Below, piece after piece: positions 36,158 to 44,325 of a DNA stretch of 64,000 nt (positions are counted from its first letter, which is position 1; each line of letters begins with the position of its first letter). The notes under the pieces were generated by a model, which saw only the letters and a program-made list of their open reading frames with translations, searched no databases and was not told the origin of the DNA. The position numbers and the translations under genes were made by a program. The DNA lies in NCBI RefSeq assembly GCF_024655565.1, contig NZ_JANKOF010000005.1:1-64000 (forward strand), read 5' to 3'. The DNA comes from Nitratireductor sp. ZSWI3. Lineage in GTDB: Bacteria; Pseudomonadota; Alphaproteobacteria; Rhizobiales; Rhizobiaceae.

Positions 36158-37135
36158 TCAGTTCAGGACGCCCGCGGCCGTCAGCTGGGTGCGCGCCACT
36201 TCCGAGATATTACTGACAAAATCAGAATAGTCCGCAGGCTCCATCCACGAGTCGGACACACCGGTGCTACGCGCATAATTCTGATAGGAATCGGCTTTCA
36301 TTGCATCATGAAATGCGTCGGCGATCTGCTGCTGCAATTCCATCGGCATCCCCTTGGGGCCGAACACGCCACGAACTTGAATCCAACTGGTATCCACATC
36401 GATTCCTTGCTCGCCGAACGTCGCAAGCTCGGGCAGGCCCTCGAGGCGCTCATTGTTCAAAACGCCAAGGCCGCGGATCCGGCCGGCCTCGAAATAAGGT
36501 GCCGTCGGGCCGAGGTTGGATACGCCAATATCGACATGTCCGCCCAGCAAGGCGGTGAGGATATCGGGTGTCGATTCATAGCCGATCCAGTTGAATTTGG
36601 TGTCGGTGGCGTTTTCCAGTATTGACGTGCCGATGTGTTGCATCGACCCGACAGGTCCGAAGCCTCCGATCGAAATCGTGGCGGGGTTCTCCCTGGCCGC
36701 TGCGATGACATCTGCAAAGGTCTGGTATGGGCTGTCCTCGCGCACGAAGAAGAGGATGGGATCTTCTTGCACAGAGGCGATCCAGGAAAAGTCGTCAGGC
36801 GAGAAAGTGCCTTTGAGGTTTGTCTGCATGCTCGTGAAATGGGTTAGCGTGTTGATGCCCAGGGTCAACCCGTCCGCTTTGGCGCTCCGCACTTTGGCCA
36901 TCTGAGTGGCACCACCGCCACCGGGCGCGTTAGTCACCACGATGGGTTGGCCGATTTGCGGCTCGAGCGATTGCGCCAGCGTCCGGATGAAGATATCCGA
37001 GGTGCCGCCTGGTTTGGTATGCATCACGACCTCGAGGGGCCCGTCGGGCCAGTTGTCTTGCGCCAGCGCGGTCGTGGTAACGCTGACGGCCGCGGTAGCG
37101 GCCAGCGCAATGGCCCGGGTGAATCTGAATGTCAT
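36158..37135 (-). CDS. TctC-family substrate-binding protein, orphan
   Basis: A 325-residue Bug/TctC receptor. The signal peptide ends near ALAQ (FTRAIALAATAAVSVTTTALA). Then HTKPGGTSDIFIRTLAQSLE, NAPGGGGATQMAKVRSAKAD and GGFGPVGSMQHIGTS follow. It is very similar to the receptor encoded at 22905, yet there is no TctA or TctB beside it. It may deliver substrate to the permease at 24-26 kb or act as a sensor for a regulator. GAGGAGGAG precedes ATG 37135. Confidence 0.9.
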   Translation of the reverse strand: MTFRFTRAIALAATAAVSVTTTALAQDNWPDGPLEVVMHTKPGGTSDIFIRTLAQSLEPQIGQPIVVTNAPGGGGATQMAKVRSAKADGLTLGINTLTHFTSMQTNLKGTFSPDDFSWIASVQEDPILFFVREDSPYQTFADVIAAARENPATISIGGFGPVGSMQHIGTSILENATDTKFNWIGYESTPDILTALLGGHVDIGVSNLGPTAPYFEAGRIRGLGVLNNERLEGLPELATFGEQGIDVDTSWIQVRGVFGPKGMPMELQQQIADAFHDAMKADSYQNYARSTGVSDSWMEPADYSDFVSNISEVARTQLTAAGVLN

Positions 37136-37489
37136 TGGGTCTCTCCTCCTCAAGAATCGGCCGCCGCAAAGCAATAGCGGGCCTGCGTCATCAGTATCTG
37201 CGCGTTCGGCTGCAAGCTGAACCAAAGAAAGGTTTGCCAATGGTCCCCTGATGGTAATGATAGCGGCACCCGTGAGCACGGTGGTACCTCGGCCGTGTGG
37301 ATGGATCTGAGCAAGGTGACGCTGGCAGCGAGGGCGACCAAGTATGCGAAGTTTCGCATTTTCTTTTCGCAGCTCGGCGGGATACGCTTGAAGCGCTTGA
37401 GCGATGCGGGCGCCCTTTATAGAGCGGCCTTGGCGAAGAAGGCGGTTCGGCGGTGGTCTGTTCCATCTGCCTCACGCCGTCGCTGAAAA
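37136..37489. other. intergenic region between orphan TctC gene and Nit1C operon end
   Basis: About 350 bases. The part next to 37135 should hold the TctC promoter. A 63-codon plus-strand frame (start MWMDLSKVTLAARATKYAKF) crosses the rest, without a ribosome site or a known family. I see no other gene. Confidence 0.4.
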
Positions 37490-38350
37490 TCAGGAAAGGC
37501 TCAACGCATTTGCGGGATGCGCGCCTATGACCGCCGAAGTGAAAGCGCGCTCATGCCGCAACGTTGCGACATGAGCGATCAATTGTGCGTCGTCCCGATA
37601 GATGCCCAGACCTGATGGGATCTCCACCACCTCGACGCTGTCGCCCCAATCGAGATTGCCGAGATAGACGACTACCCGACGTGCCAGCGGGGCGAGCCGC
37701 TGCTGGCCGACCCACTGAGCACGCTCCGCCAGACGGGAAAAGACTGGAAAATATAAAAGTCCCACCGCATTGAAATCCAGGCTGGGGCAAGGCGTCTCGC
37801 GATATCGGCGGCCTGCACGTGCAGGTGGCCCCGCGTACGATTTCGAGATGCGGCGTGCACTCTCGTTCAATTCGACCAGTCCCTCCGGGGCACCCGGCAG
37901 CTCGGCTTCGCTGACGGCTCGATTGCGGACAATTCGTCGGTTGAGACCGGTGGAGTCATGGCTGACAAAGGTCGAGATCATCCGCAGCCGAGCCAATTCA
38001 ACACCTTCGCGGCAAACAACGTGAACCGACCCGGTGCTGCCAAGGCCTACCCTGAAAATATCAGACGTCACAATGACATCGGCCCCGGGCAACGAAGCGG
38101 CAGGGTGTAAAAGGTCCAGCGAGGTGGCACAGAACGCGGCATAGGCCGGACGCCCCTCGTCATCCACAAACACGGCCCTGTTGAGGCCGATCGCCTGCGC
38201 AAGCAGCAACCAATGGATGTCACCGCACTCGCGCAGAAGCCACTGTTCGGAAAGCCCCTCGGGCGCCAGTTGCGCCATGCCGAGACGATAGTTGCGAATC
38301 TGGCCGGTCCGGCGGAGCGCACCTTTCTCGATGGCCTCCAACATACTCAT
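37490..38350 (-). CDS. Pnap_2097/LnmK-like hotdog protein
   Basis: A 286-residue protein of the Pnap_2097 family, related to LnmK, a hotdog-fold enzyme of polyketide pathways. Visible landmarks: LSEQWLLRECGDIHWLLLAQ, FVSHDSTGLNRRIVRNRAV (the STG-N segment being typical), PCPSLDFNAVGLLYFPVFSRL and VVYLGNLDWGDSVEV. The PCPS(L)DFNAVGLLYF stretch marks the second hotdog repeat. Its ATG overlaps the stop of the flavin monooxygenase gene as ATGA (38347-38350), so it is the last gene of the Nit1C operon here. Family members act on acyl-thioesters; its role beside a nitrilase is unknown. Confidence 0.8.
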   Translation of the reverse strand: MSMLEAIEKGALRRTGQIRNYRLGMAQLAPEGLSEQWLLRECGDIHWLLLAQAIGLNRAVFVDDEGRPAYAAFCATSLDLLHPAASLPGADVIVTSDIFRVGLGSTGSVHVVCREGVELARLRMISTFVSHDSTGLNRRIVRNRAVSEAELPGAPEGLVELNESARRISKSYAGPPARAGRRYRETPCPSLDFNAVGLLYFPVFSRLAERAQWVGQQRLAPLARRVVVYLGNLDWGDSVEVVEIPSGLGIYRDDAQLIAHVATLRHERAFTSAVIGAHPANALSLS

Positions 38351-39627
38351 TCGGCCGCGACCGCAGATCCGTTGCTCAGGCTCTGCGCGATGGCCTCGGC
38401 CAGATAGCTGCTATCCTCCTCGATCCCCAGGAAACGGCCTGAACCCCATGTGTTCAGCCAACCAAGTCCGATGAAATAGAGGCCGGGCTCCGAGGTGATG
38501 CCTCGATCAAAGACCGGCTTGCCCCTTTCATCGAAGACGTCAGCCTGGAGCCAACTGTAGTCCGGCCGGAAGCCGATGGCCCAGATGACCGATGTGATCC
38601 CCAGTTCGGCTGCATCGATTTCGGTGATCTCGCACTCAGGCTCCCATAGCTTCTCGAAAGGCGGCGCGGGGGGTACATCGATCCCCATGCGCTCGATATA
38701 GGCGTCGATCTGCTCGCAGATACGAACATAGCTGGCGTCGGCATCATCCAAATTCTTCTTCAGGTCGGGCAGGAATTCCACCCTGCGGCCATCCATGTTG
38801 GCGAGCGAACCGTATAGCGAGACGCCGCTTTCCACGTGCCAGCGGCGAAGATCGATTTCCTTGCCCCCGTCCCGGCCGGACATATAGTGATTGGTCTGCG
38901 TCAGCGCCTTGATCGGATCGGGGTGCTCGGCAATCGTGATGTCGTAGTGGCCGGCATCGTTGAGCCAGTCCGTTGCATCGCGGCCGCGATATTTGCGCGG
39001 GCTGCGCGGGGCCGGCCCCACGGCCAGATGCACCTTGCGCCCGGCGCGCACGAAATCCTCCATGATCTGCACGCCGGACTGGCCTGTGCCCACGATCAGG
39101 GTCGCGCCTGACGGCAGCTGCTCGGGATTCCGATAGGACACCGAATGCAACTGCATGATCGAGGGATCGAGCTTTTTTGCATATCCCGGCTCGATCGGAT
39201 CGTCATAGCCACCCGTGGCCACCACCACCTGGTCACAGGTCCATATACCGGCCGAGGTTTCCACCAGATACCCGCCCTGAGCGCGGGGCGAGACCCTGTT
39301 CACCGCAACATGTTCGACGATATTGGGCGCAAACGTCGCCGCGAAGGCATCCAGATAGTCGATGATTTCGTCGCGCAACATGAACCCATGCGGATCGGTG
39401 CCGCCGAACTGCTTGTCATAATGAAAGTCGGGCAGCCGGCATTGCCAATTCGGGGTCACCAGGCAAAAGCTGTCCCAGCGATTGACGCGCCAGGAATGGA
39501 ACTTCTCATGGCGTTCGAACACCACGTATCGGATGTTCTTCTTTTCGAGATTGTAAGCGACCGACAGGCCGGCCTGCCCGCCGCCGACGATCACCACGGG
39601 GATGTGCGCAATCACTATCTCATTCAT
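38347..39627 (-). CDS. nitH: Nit1C flavin-dependent monooxygenase (NitH, MSMEG_0569 family)
   Basis: A 426-residue FAD/NADPH oxidoreductase. The FAD site is VVIVGGGQAGLSVAYNLEKK (residues 11-30) and the NADPH site is ATLIVGTGQSGVQIMEDF around residue 160. The WRVNRWDSFCLVTPNWQCRL segment is typical of MSMEG_0569 proteins, found in Nit1C clusters and thought to oxygenate a cyanide-derived or other small nitrogen compound. ATG 39627 has AAGGA 7 nt upstream; ATG 39642, overlapping the nitG stop as ATGA, is the alternative. Confidence 0.9.
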   Translation of the reverse strand: MNEIVIAHIPVVIVGGGQAGLSVAYNLEKKNIRYVVFERHEKFHSWRVNRWDSFCLVTPNWQCRLPDFHYDKQFGGTDPHGFMLRDEIIDYLDAFAATFAPNIVEHVAVNRVSPRAQGGYLVETSAGIWTCDQVVVATGGYDDPIEPGYAKKLDPSIMQLHSVSYRNPEQLPSGATLIVGTGQSGVQIMEDFVRAGRKVHLAVGPAPRSPRKYRGRDATDWLNDAGHYDITIAEHPDPIKALTQTNHYMSGRDGGKEIDLRRWHVESGVSLYGSLANMDGRRVEFLPDLKKNLDDADASYVRICEQIDAYIERMGIDVPPAPPFEKLWEPECEITEIDAAELGITSVIWAIGFRPDYSWLQADVFDERGKPVFDRGITSEPGLYFIGLGWLNTWGSGRFLGIEEDSSYLAEAIAQSLSNGSAVAAE

Positions 39628-39638
39628 GGCCCGGTCCT

Positions 39639-39926
39639 TCATCTGGAAATCGACAGGCAGGTGACTTCGGCATCGGCCTGTTGCGCAAACTGAGCCCCTC
39701 GCAACTCGATCCGCAGCAACTGGTCCATGGCAGAGCTACACGCAAAGCCGTACTTGCGTTCAACCCGGTCGGACGCACTGTTGAGTGCCGATCTGGCGCG
39801 CTGCAGAAACTCGGGCAAGGGATAGGTCGTACCCGGGGTAAACCATTCGGTTATGACACTGGAAGGCGAGTAGCAGCGCTCCTCCTCGCCATCCGGCCAA
39901 CGCAGTGTCCAGTACATTTCAGGCAT
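39639..39926 (-). CDS. nitG: Nit1C small protein (NitG, MSMEG_0570 family)
   Basis: A 95-residue protein matching the MSMEG_0570 nitrogen-starvation-response family: MPEMYWTLRWPDGEEERCYS, then WFTPGTTYPLPEFLQRAR and GFACSSAMDQLLRIE. Members are encoded in Nit1C clusters and have no known biochemical activity. ATG 39926 overlaps the end of nitF by 8 nt; the 38 upstream codons of the open frame are shadow sequence from that gene. Confidence 0.9.
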   Translation of the reverse strand: MPEMYWTLRWPDGEEERCYSPSSVITEWFTPGTTYPLPEFLQRARSALNSASDRVERKYGFACSSAMDQLLRIELRGAQFAQQADAEVTCLSISR

Positions 39927-40899
39927 GTTGCACGCTCTTGAGCGGGAGGTTGAGGTAGGGAGCCCTCGCATGATCCCAGAACAGGCTCGCCGCTTCGCCC
40001 GCACGAAGCCTGACACTGGACCCAGCGACGATTTCTCCAATCGGGCCTGCCCAGATGTCGTGCGCTTGGAACCGGGTACTCACGGCCTCGACCCGGTGTG
40101 GGGGAACCGCGAGCAAATATCCGAAACTGGGGAAGGTCCGCAGCCAGCGCTCAACGCCGACGCCAGACGGTGGTGCGAGCCGGTCTATAGCAATGTCGAT
40201 GCCGACGCCCGAGCATTCAGCCAGCATCAAGGCAGTGCCAACGATGCCACCCTGGCTGATGTCCTTTCCGGCGCACACCAACTGCAATTCCGAAAGCGTC
40301 GGCAAAATCTCGAGGTTGGCCTTGAGCTGCGTTGGGCTGCGTGAACCTGCAGCGAAGAAATTGTCATAGTTCCGGTAGTCACCCTGCATGTCGGCGGCCA
40401 TGACAAGAATGTCGCCGGGGCGAGCCGCAAAGCTGGAGATGAGCGCCCTGGCGCGCCCCAGGATTGACACGGCCAGATTACGCTCTGCCGCCGCAAAGTT
40501 CGTGTGCCCGCCCAAGATCGGCACATCATAGGCCGCCGCCGCATCGCGTAGGCCTTCCAACAGCGGCTGAGCCGAAACTGCATTCGGCGCCCACACCTGG
40601 TCAAGGACGCCAATTGCGCGTCCGCCCATTGCGGCGATGTCGGACAGATTGACCATAACGCCACACCAGCCAGCGAACCAGGGGTCGTCGTTGACGAAGG
40701 CCGGAATGAACCCTTCCCCTGCAAAGAGGTCGAACGTGCCGTCGTCCCGGGGCAGCACCGCAGCGTCATCGCCTGGCTGCCCTGCGCTGTTCGCTCCGAT
40801 ACCCAGCAGGTTGGTAGCGGCACCGATAGCGAGCTTTGATCGGATGGAGGGGTGCTCGCGCAGGTTCCGCACCAGCTGATCGAGGGTGGCTGGGCTCAT
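39919..40899 (-). CDS. nitF: Nit1C AIR-synthase-like protein (NitF, Sll0787 family)
   Basis: A 326-residue PurM/AIR-synthase superfamily protein of the Sll0787 type. The ATP-binding N-terminal half has GQPGDDAAVLPRDDG and MVNLSDIAAMGGRAIGVLDQ, followed by ILGGHTNFAAAERNLAVSIL and, in the second half, CAGKDISQGGIVGTALMLAE. The fold phosphorylates an amide- or carbonyl-type substrate in related enzymes. Start ATG 40899 has AGAGGG upstream and overlaps nitE by ATGA. Confidence 0.9.
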   Translation of the reverse strand: MSPATLDQLVRNLREHPSIRSKLAIGAATNLLGIGANSAGQPGDDAAVLPRDDGTFDLFAGEGFIPAFVNDDPWFAGWCGVMVNLSDIAAMGGRAIGVLDQVWAPNAVSAQPLLEGLRDAAAAYDVPILGGHTNFAAAERNLAVSILGRARALISSFAARPGDILVMAADMQGDYRNYDNFFAAGSRSPTQLKANLEILPTLSELQLVCAGKDISQGGIVGTALMLAECSGVGIDIAIDRLAPPSGVGVERWLRTFPSFGYLLAVPPHRVEAVSTRFQAHDIWAGPIGEIVAGSSVRLRAGEAASLFWDHARAPYLNLPLKSVQHA

Positions 40900-41432
40900 G
40901 CCGCCCTCTTGGGTCTGAAATACCAACCCGTATCCGGGTTTGCGATGGGCGGATATTTCGTCAGGTCAGCCGACATGCGCAGGTGCGGGACACCATGATG
41001 AACTTCTTCCTGAACGCCGTGCCAGTGCAGCCTGCGGAACAGGGGGATGTTCTGCATCTGCACATGAGCCAGGAAAGTGTGGCAGCCACGCGCATTGGCG
41101 GTGCTGACGGCAAGGCGAATGAGCTCCGCACCCAGCCTGCCAACCCGGCGATAGCCGCTGTCCACGGCCAGCCGCGATCCCCACCAGAGGCCGGGTTCCT
41201 CCTGATGAATGCGCACGGTGCCCACCACATGATCAGGTTCATGGGCGAGCGTGGAGAGCGCGACCAGATGGGTCGCGATCAGGTCGATATCGTCGCGGTC
41301 GTCGCCGCGAAAGATTGCCTGCTCGTCGACAAAAACGCGGCGGCGCAATTCCGCGGCACCGCTCGCCTCCCACCGGGTGGATGCGGCGCGAATGAAGTAG
41401 CCAGGAGAGTGGAAGTGAACCAATTCGGACAT
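40896..41432 (-). CDS. nitE: Nit1C GNAT acetyltransferase (NitE, MSMEG_0567 family)
   Basis: A 178-residue GNAT-fold protein of the MSMEG_0567/Sll0787-associated family. The acetyl-CoA binding strand and loop is RLAVDSGYRRVGRLGAELIR (V/I-x-x-x-x-R-x-x-G-x-G/A pattern), and GTVRIHQEEPGLWWGSRLAV precedes it. In some genomes this domain is fused to the NitF domain; here they are separate but overlapping genes. Acceptor substrate unknown. Confidence 0.9.
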   Translation of the reverse strand: MSELVHFHSPGYFIRAASTRWEASGAAELRRRVFVDEQAIFRGDDRDDIDLIATHLVALSTLAHEPDHVVGTVRIHQEEPGLWWGSRLAVDSGYRRVGRLGAELIRLAVSTANARGCHTFLAHVQMQNIPLFRRLHWHGVQEEVHHGVPHLRMSADLTKYPPIANPDTGWYFRPKRAA

Positions 41433-41442
41433 CTCGAGACCC

Positions 41443-42534
41443 CTAGAGCTTTTCGTAGGTGGACAGGGCGGAACACGCTCCGCACCTGCCGCAGCCGGCC
41501 TTGATGTCGGCGGACCTGATGCCCGCCTTGACGATCATCTCGCCCAAGGGCCGTAGAATGGACGCCATGAAGCCCGCGCTGGGGGCGGGATGGCTTTCAA
41601 GCGGCGTGCCCGAAATCGGCACGAAGGGCACCACGAAGGGATAAACGCCCATGGTGCAGAGCTTTTGGGAGATATCGAGAATGGCTTCGGCGGTGTCGCC
41701 CAGCCCGGCCAGGATATAGGTGGAAACCTGCCCGCGGCCAAACACGCGCACCGCTGCCTCGAAGGAATCGAAGTATTTTTCGAGCGGAACGCTGGCCTTG
41801 CCCGGCATGATGCGCTGACGCACCTCCGGTGTCACAGCTTCCAGATGCATGCCGAGCGCATCGATCCCGGCATCGGCCATGCGCTGATGCCAAGCATCGT
41901 CGTCCGGAGGCTCGCACTGGCCCTGGATGGGAATATTGACCGCTGCCTTGATGGCGCGAGCGCTCTCGGCCAGGACCGCCGCCCCGCGATCCGAACCGGC
42001 CGGCGTACCCGTGGTCATCACCATATGCTCGATGCCGTCGAGTTCCACTGCGGCCCTGGCTACTTCTGCCAACTGCTCGGGCGTCTTATGAGCGATGGTC
42101 CGCCCGGCGGCCAGGCTCTGACCAATGGCGCAGAACTGGCAGGTCTTCTTGCGGCTCTCATAGCGGATACAGGTCTGCAAAACCGTCGTGGCCAGCACGT
42201 TGCGCGAATGCAGCGTAGCGATGTGGCTGTAGGGAATACCGTCGGCTGTCTTGAGATCGTAAAATCGTGGCCGGCCGGGGAAGCTGACCCGCGCAACCTC
42301 GACACCGTCGCGTGTGATCCGCGAAGAGCCATCTTGGGCAGGCGCTTCGACCAGAAATGGACTTTCGAAGGCCGGTGCGGTGTGAACAGGCACCATGACG
42401 GTGGTAGCGCCGATCGTGACCGCCTTGTGATCGGACGGGCCAGCGCCGCCGCGGCGGCTTTCGTGGCCGGCTCGCGGGTCGACCAGGCGCATGCCGCGCG
42501 TCTGCAACTCGCTGATGAGGTCCGGGCTAGACAT
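41443..42534 (-). CDS. nitD: Nit1C radical SAM protein (NitD, MSMEG_0568 family)
   Basis: A 363-residue radical SAM enzyme. The 4Fe-4S cluster cysteines are probably C122, C132 and C135 ([14 protein letters not shown]), a widened C-x9-C-x2-C spacing. A second Cys cluster lies at C348, C351 and C354 (CGRCGAC) by the C-terminus, as in MSMEG_0568 proteins. The middle has [14 protein letters not shown] and [12 protein letters not shown] 42534 ([10 protein letters not shown]) overlaps the end of nitC by 8 nt. Reaction unknown, but it is a constant part of Nit1C. Confidence 0.92.
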   Translation of the reverse strand: MSSPDLISELQTRGMRLVDPRAGHESRRGGAGPSDHKAVTIGATTVMVPVHTAPAFESPFLVEAPAQDGSSRITRDGVEVARVSFPGRPRFYDLKTADGIPYSHIATLHSRNVLATTVLQTCIRYESRKKTCQFCAIGQSLAAGRTIAHKTPEQLAEVARAAVELDGIEHMVMTTGTPAGSDRGAAVLAESARAIKAAVNIPIQGQCEPPDDDAWHQRMADAGIDALGMHLEAVTPEVRQRIMPGKASVPLEKYFDSFEAAVRVFGRGQVSTYILAGLGDTAEAILDISQKLCTMGVYPFVVPFVPISGTPLESHPAPSAGFMASILRPLGEMIVKAGIRSADIKAGCGRCGACSALSTYEKL

Positions 42535-43528
42535 TCTCCAACTCCTCTGCAACCGCCTCGGTGGCCGGTTCGCGATCGGCGCCGTTGTCGCCGAAGTCTC
42601 CGATCGCCTGGCGCAGCACCGCGGGGCGGGTATCGTGAACCAAGTGCAGCAGTTCGGGCCGTGCATAATGGCCCACGCTATCCATCATCCGCTTGCGCTT
42701 GGCGATCAGCTTCATGTCGAGATCGGCAATCAGGATGCCCTCACCCTGGGTGAGCGGCTCGGCCAGATGGCGCCCCTCGGGCGAAATGATGCAGGTCATG
42801 CAGCCATCGCTGACGGCCCTTTGCAGCGCCGGGTCTGGATGAATGGACGCGATCTGTTCGGGGGTTAGCCAGCCTGTTGCATTGACCACGAAACATCCCG
42901 ATTCCAGCGCATGATGGCGCATGGTCACCTCGATTTGCTCCCCGAAGATCGGCCCGACCAGGCTGCCGGGAAACTGCGCGGCGTGAATCTCTTCATGCTG
43001 GGTCATCAACGCATAGCGGGCCAGGGGGTTGTAATGCTCCCAGCAGGCCAGTGCGCCGACGCGGCCGACCTTGGTCGCCACGACCTTGAGGCCCGCGCCG
43101 TCGCCCTGCCCCCAGACCATCCGCTCGTGATAGGTCGGCGTGATCTTCCGGCGCTTAAGCGCCAGGGTACCATCGGCGTCGAAGATCAGTTGGGTGTTGT
43201 AAAGCGAACCATGATCACGTTCGTTGACGCCGAGGACAATGACCGCGCCGCTGCGCTGAGCCGCCTCGGCTACTGCGCGTGTCTCCGCTGAAGGCACGAC
43301 GACGGCTTGCCTGGCGAGGTCAAGGTGCGCAGCACCCTGCTGGACAGGAGGCAGGACGAAGGAAAAGTAGGGATAATACGGGACGAACGTCTCGGGAAAG
43401 ACAATGAACTGCGCGCCCTTCCCCGCCGCCTCGGCGATGGCGTTGAGGACGCGCTCCATGGTTCCGGCTCGACCGGTCAGGTCAGGGGCAATCTGAACTG
43501 CGGCCGCTCGTATCACATCGCTGCGCAT
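42527..43528 (-). CDS. nitC: Nit1 nitrilase (NitC)
   Basis: A 333-residue nitrilase of the Nit1 branch, the catalytic core of the cluster. The catalytic residues are present: E46 ([14 protein letters not shown]), K128 ([18 protein letters not shown]), the second Glu E135 and the nucleophile C162 ([15 protein letters not shown]). In Pseudomonas the orthologous enzyme hydrolyses cyanide and supports growth on it; other members act on small nitriles. Strong similarity to cluster nitrilases lies in the [10 protein letters not shown] segment. It starts 72 nt after nitB. Confidence 0.94.
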   Translation of the reverse strand: MRSDVIRAAAVQIAPDLTGRAGTMERVLNAIAEAAGKGAQFIVFPETFVPYYPYFSFVLPPVQQGAAHLDLARQAVVVPSAETRAVAEAAQRSGAVIVLGVNERDHGSLYNTQLIFDADGTLALKRRKITPTYHERMVWGQGDGAGLKVVATKVGRVGALACWEHYNPLARYALMTQHEEIHAAQFPGSLVGPIFGEQIEVTMRHHALESGCFVVNATGWLTPEQIASIHPDPALQRAVSDGCMTCIISPEGRHLAEPLTQGEGILIADLDMKLIAKRKRMMDSVGHYARPELLHLVHDTRPAVLRQAIGDFGDNGADREPATEAVAEELENV

Positions 43529-43600
43529 GAACTCTGCCTGCTCCTAGACTGTTCGAAGTAATGACAGGGCCACGCAGTGCGGGCCCTGCGTGAGAGTGGA

Positions 43601-44083
43601 TCAGACCGTCCAGGTATCTATGATGACGGCGTTCGCCTTTTTGTGCAGCAGGATGCAGTCGAGCACATCCTGGGGTGCGATCGGGGTGATCCCGGGAAGC
43701 AGCGAAGGCTCCCCGTGTCCATACAATGCTTGCAGCGCAAAACGGCACGCATAGACCTTGCCGCCTTCGTTCATGAATTTCTTGAGATTTGCGGCAAAGT
43801 TCTGGTGACCCGGAAAGGCTTCGTCACCCAAGGTCGGGAAGCCGCGCTGAATGCCGAGCGTGACACCGGGCCCGTACAGCAGGATCGATGTCTCATAGCC
43901 CTTGCGATTGAGACGGATGGCATTGAGGATGTTCACCAGGCCGATCGACCCCTCGAAGGCAACTGTGTGGAACGTCACGAGCGCCTTTTCGCCCTCTGCC
44001 GCCTTAACGTCCTCAAAGACCTTCTGCTCATAATCGACAAAGAAGTCGCCGTCCTTGTGCACTGGATGGGAAACCGTAGGCAT
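43601..44083 (-). CDS. nitB: Nit1C DsrE-like protein (NitB, MSMEG_0572 family)
   Basis: A 160-residue DsrE/DsrF-like protein of the MSMEG_0572 nitrogen-starvation-response family. Landmarks: [20 protein letters not shown], then [36 protein letters not shown] and [15 protein letters not shown], where the Cys may be the DsrE-type thiol. ATG 44083 has GGAG 9 nt upstream. It is first in the Nit1C operon; function unknown beyond its invariable presence. Confidence 0.9.
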   Translation of the reverse strand: MPTVSHPVHKDGDFFVDYEQKVFEDVKAAEGEKALVTFHTVAFEGSIGLVNILNAIRLNRKGYETSILLYGPGVTLGIQRGFPTLGDEAFPGHQNFAANLKKFMNEGGKVYACRFALQALYGHGEPSLLPGITPIAPQDVLDCILLHKKANAVIIDTWTV

Positions 44084-44285
44084 GTTTTGTTCTCCGAGTT
44101 CCTGAATATGCAAAGGCATAGGTGCGGAGAATTGTATGGGTCAATAGGCAGTTCAATATGCATACAATAATTTTCAAATGATAGCAGGAAATGGTCGATA
44201 TGTGAGCGCTTTGATGATTCTGTAACCCCAGAAATGCGCATTTCTTGTGCTGAAATCGATGCTGGCAATAGCTGAAGAAATCCAT

Positions 44286-44303
44286 ACATTATGCAACATT
44301 ATG
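44286..44303 (+). promoter_or_regulatory. ACATTATG direct repeats in nitB-mocR intergenic region
   Basis: ACATTATG occurs twice, separated by two bases, so the repeat period is 10 (one helical turn). It is 23 bases before the MocR gene and faces the nitB operon. Direct repeats of this spacing are typical of MocR binding sites. A partly similar CATACAATAAT lies near 44160. Confidence 0.45.
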
Positions 44304-44325
44304 TTCGATTCACCGGAAACCTCAC

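Noticed and set aside
37295-37486. A 63-codon plus-strand frame between the TctC and hotdog genes
   Set aside because: Basic composition without motif or ribosome site; more likely non-coding.
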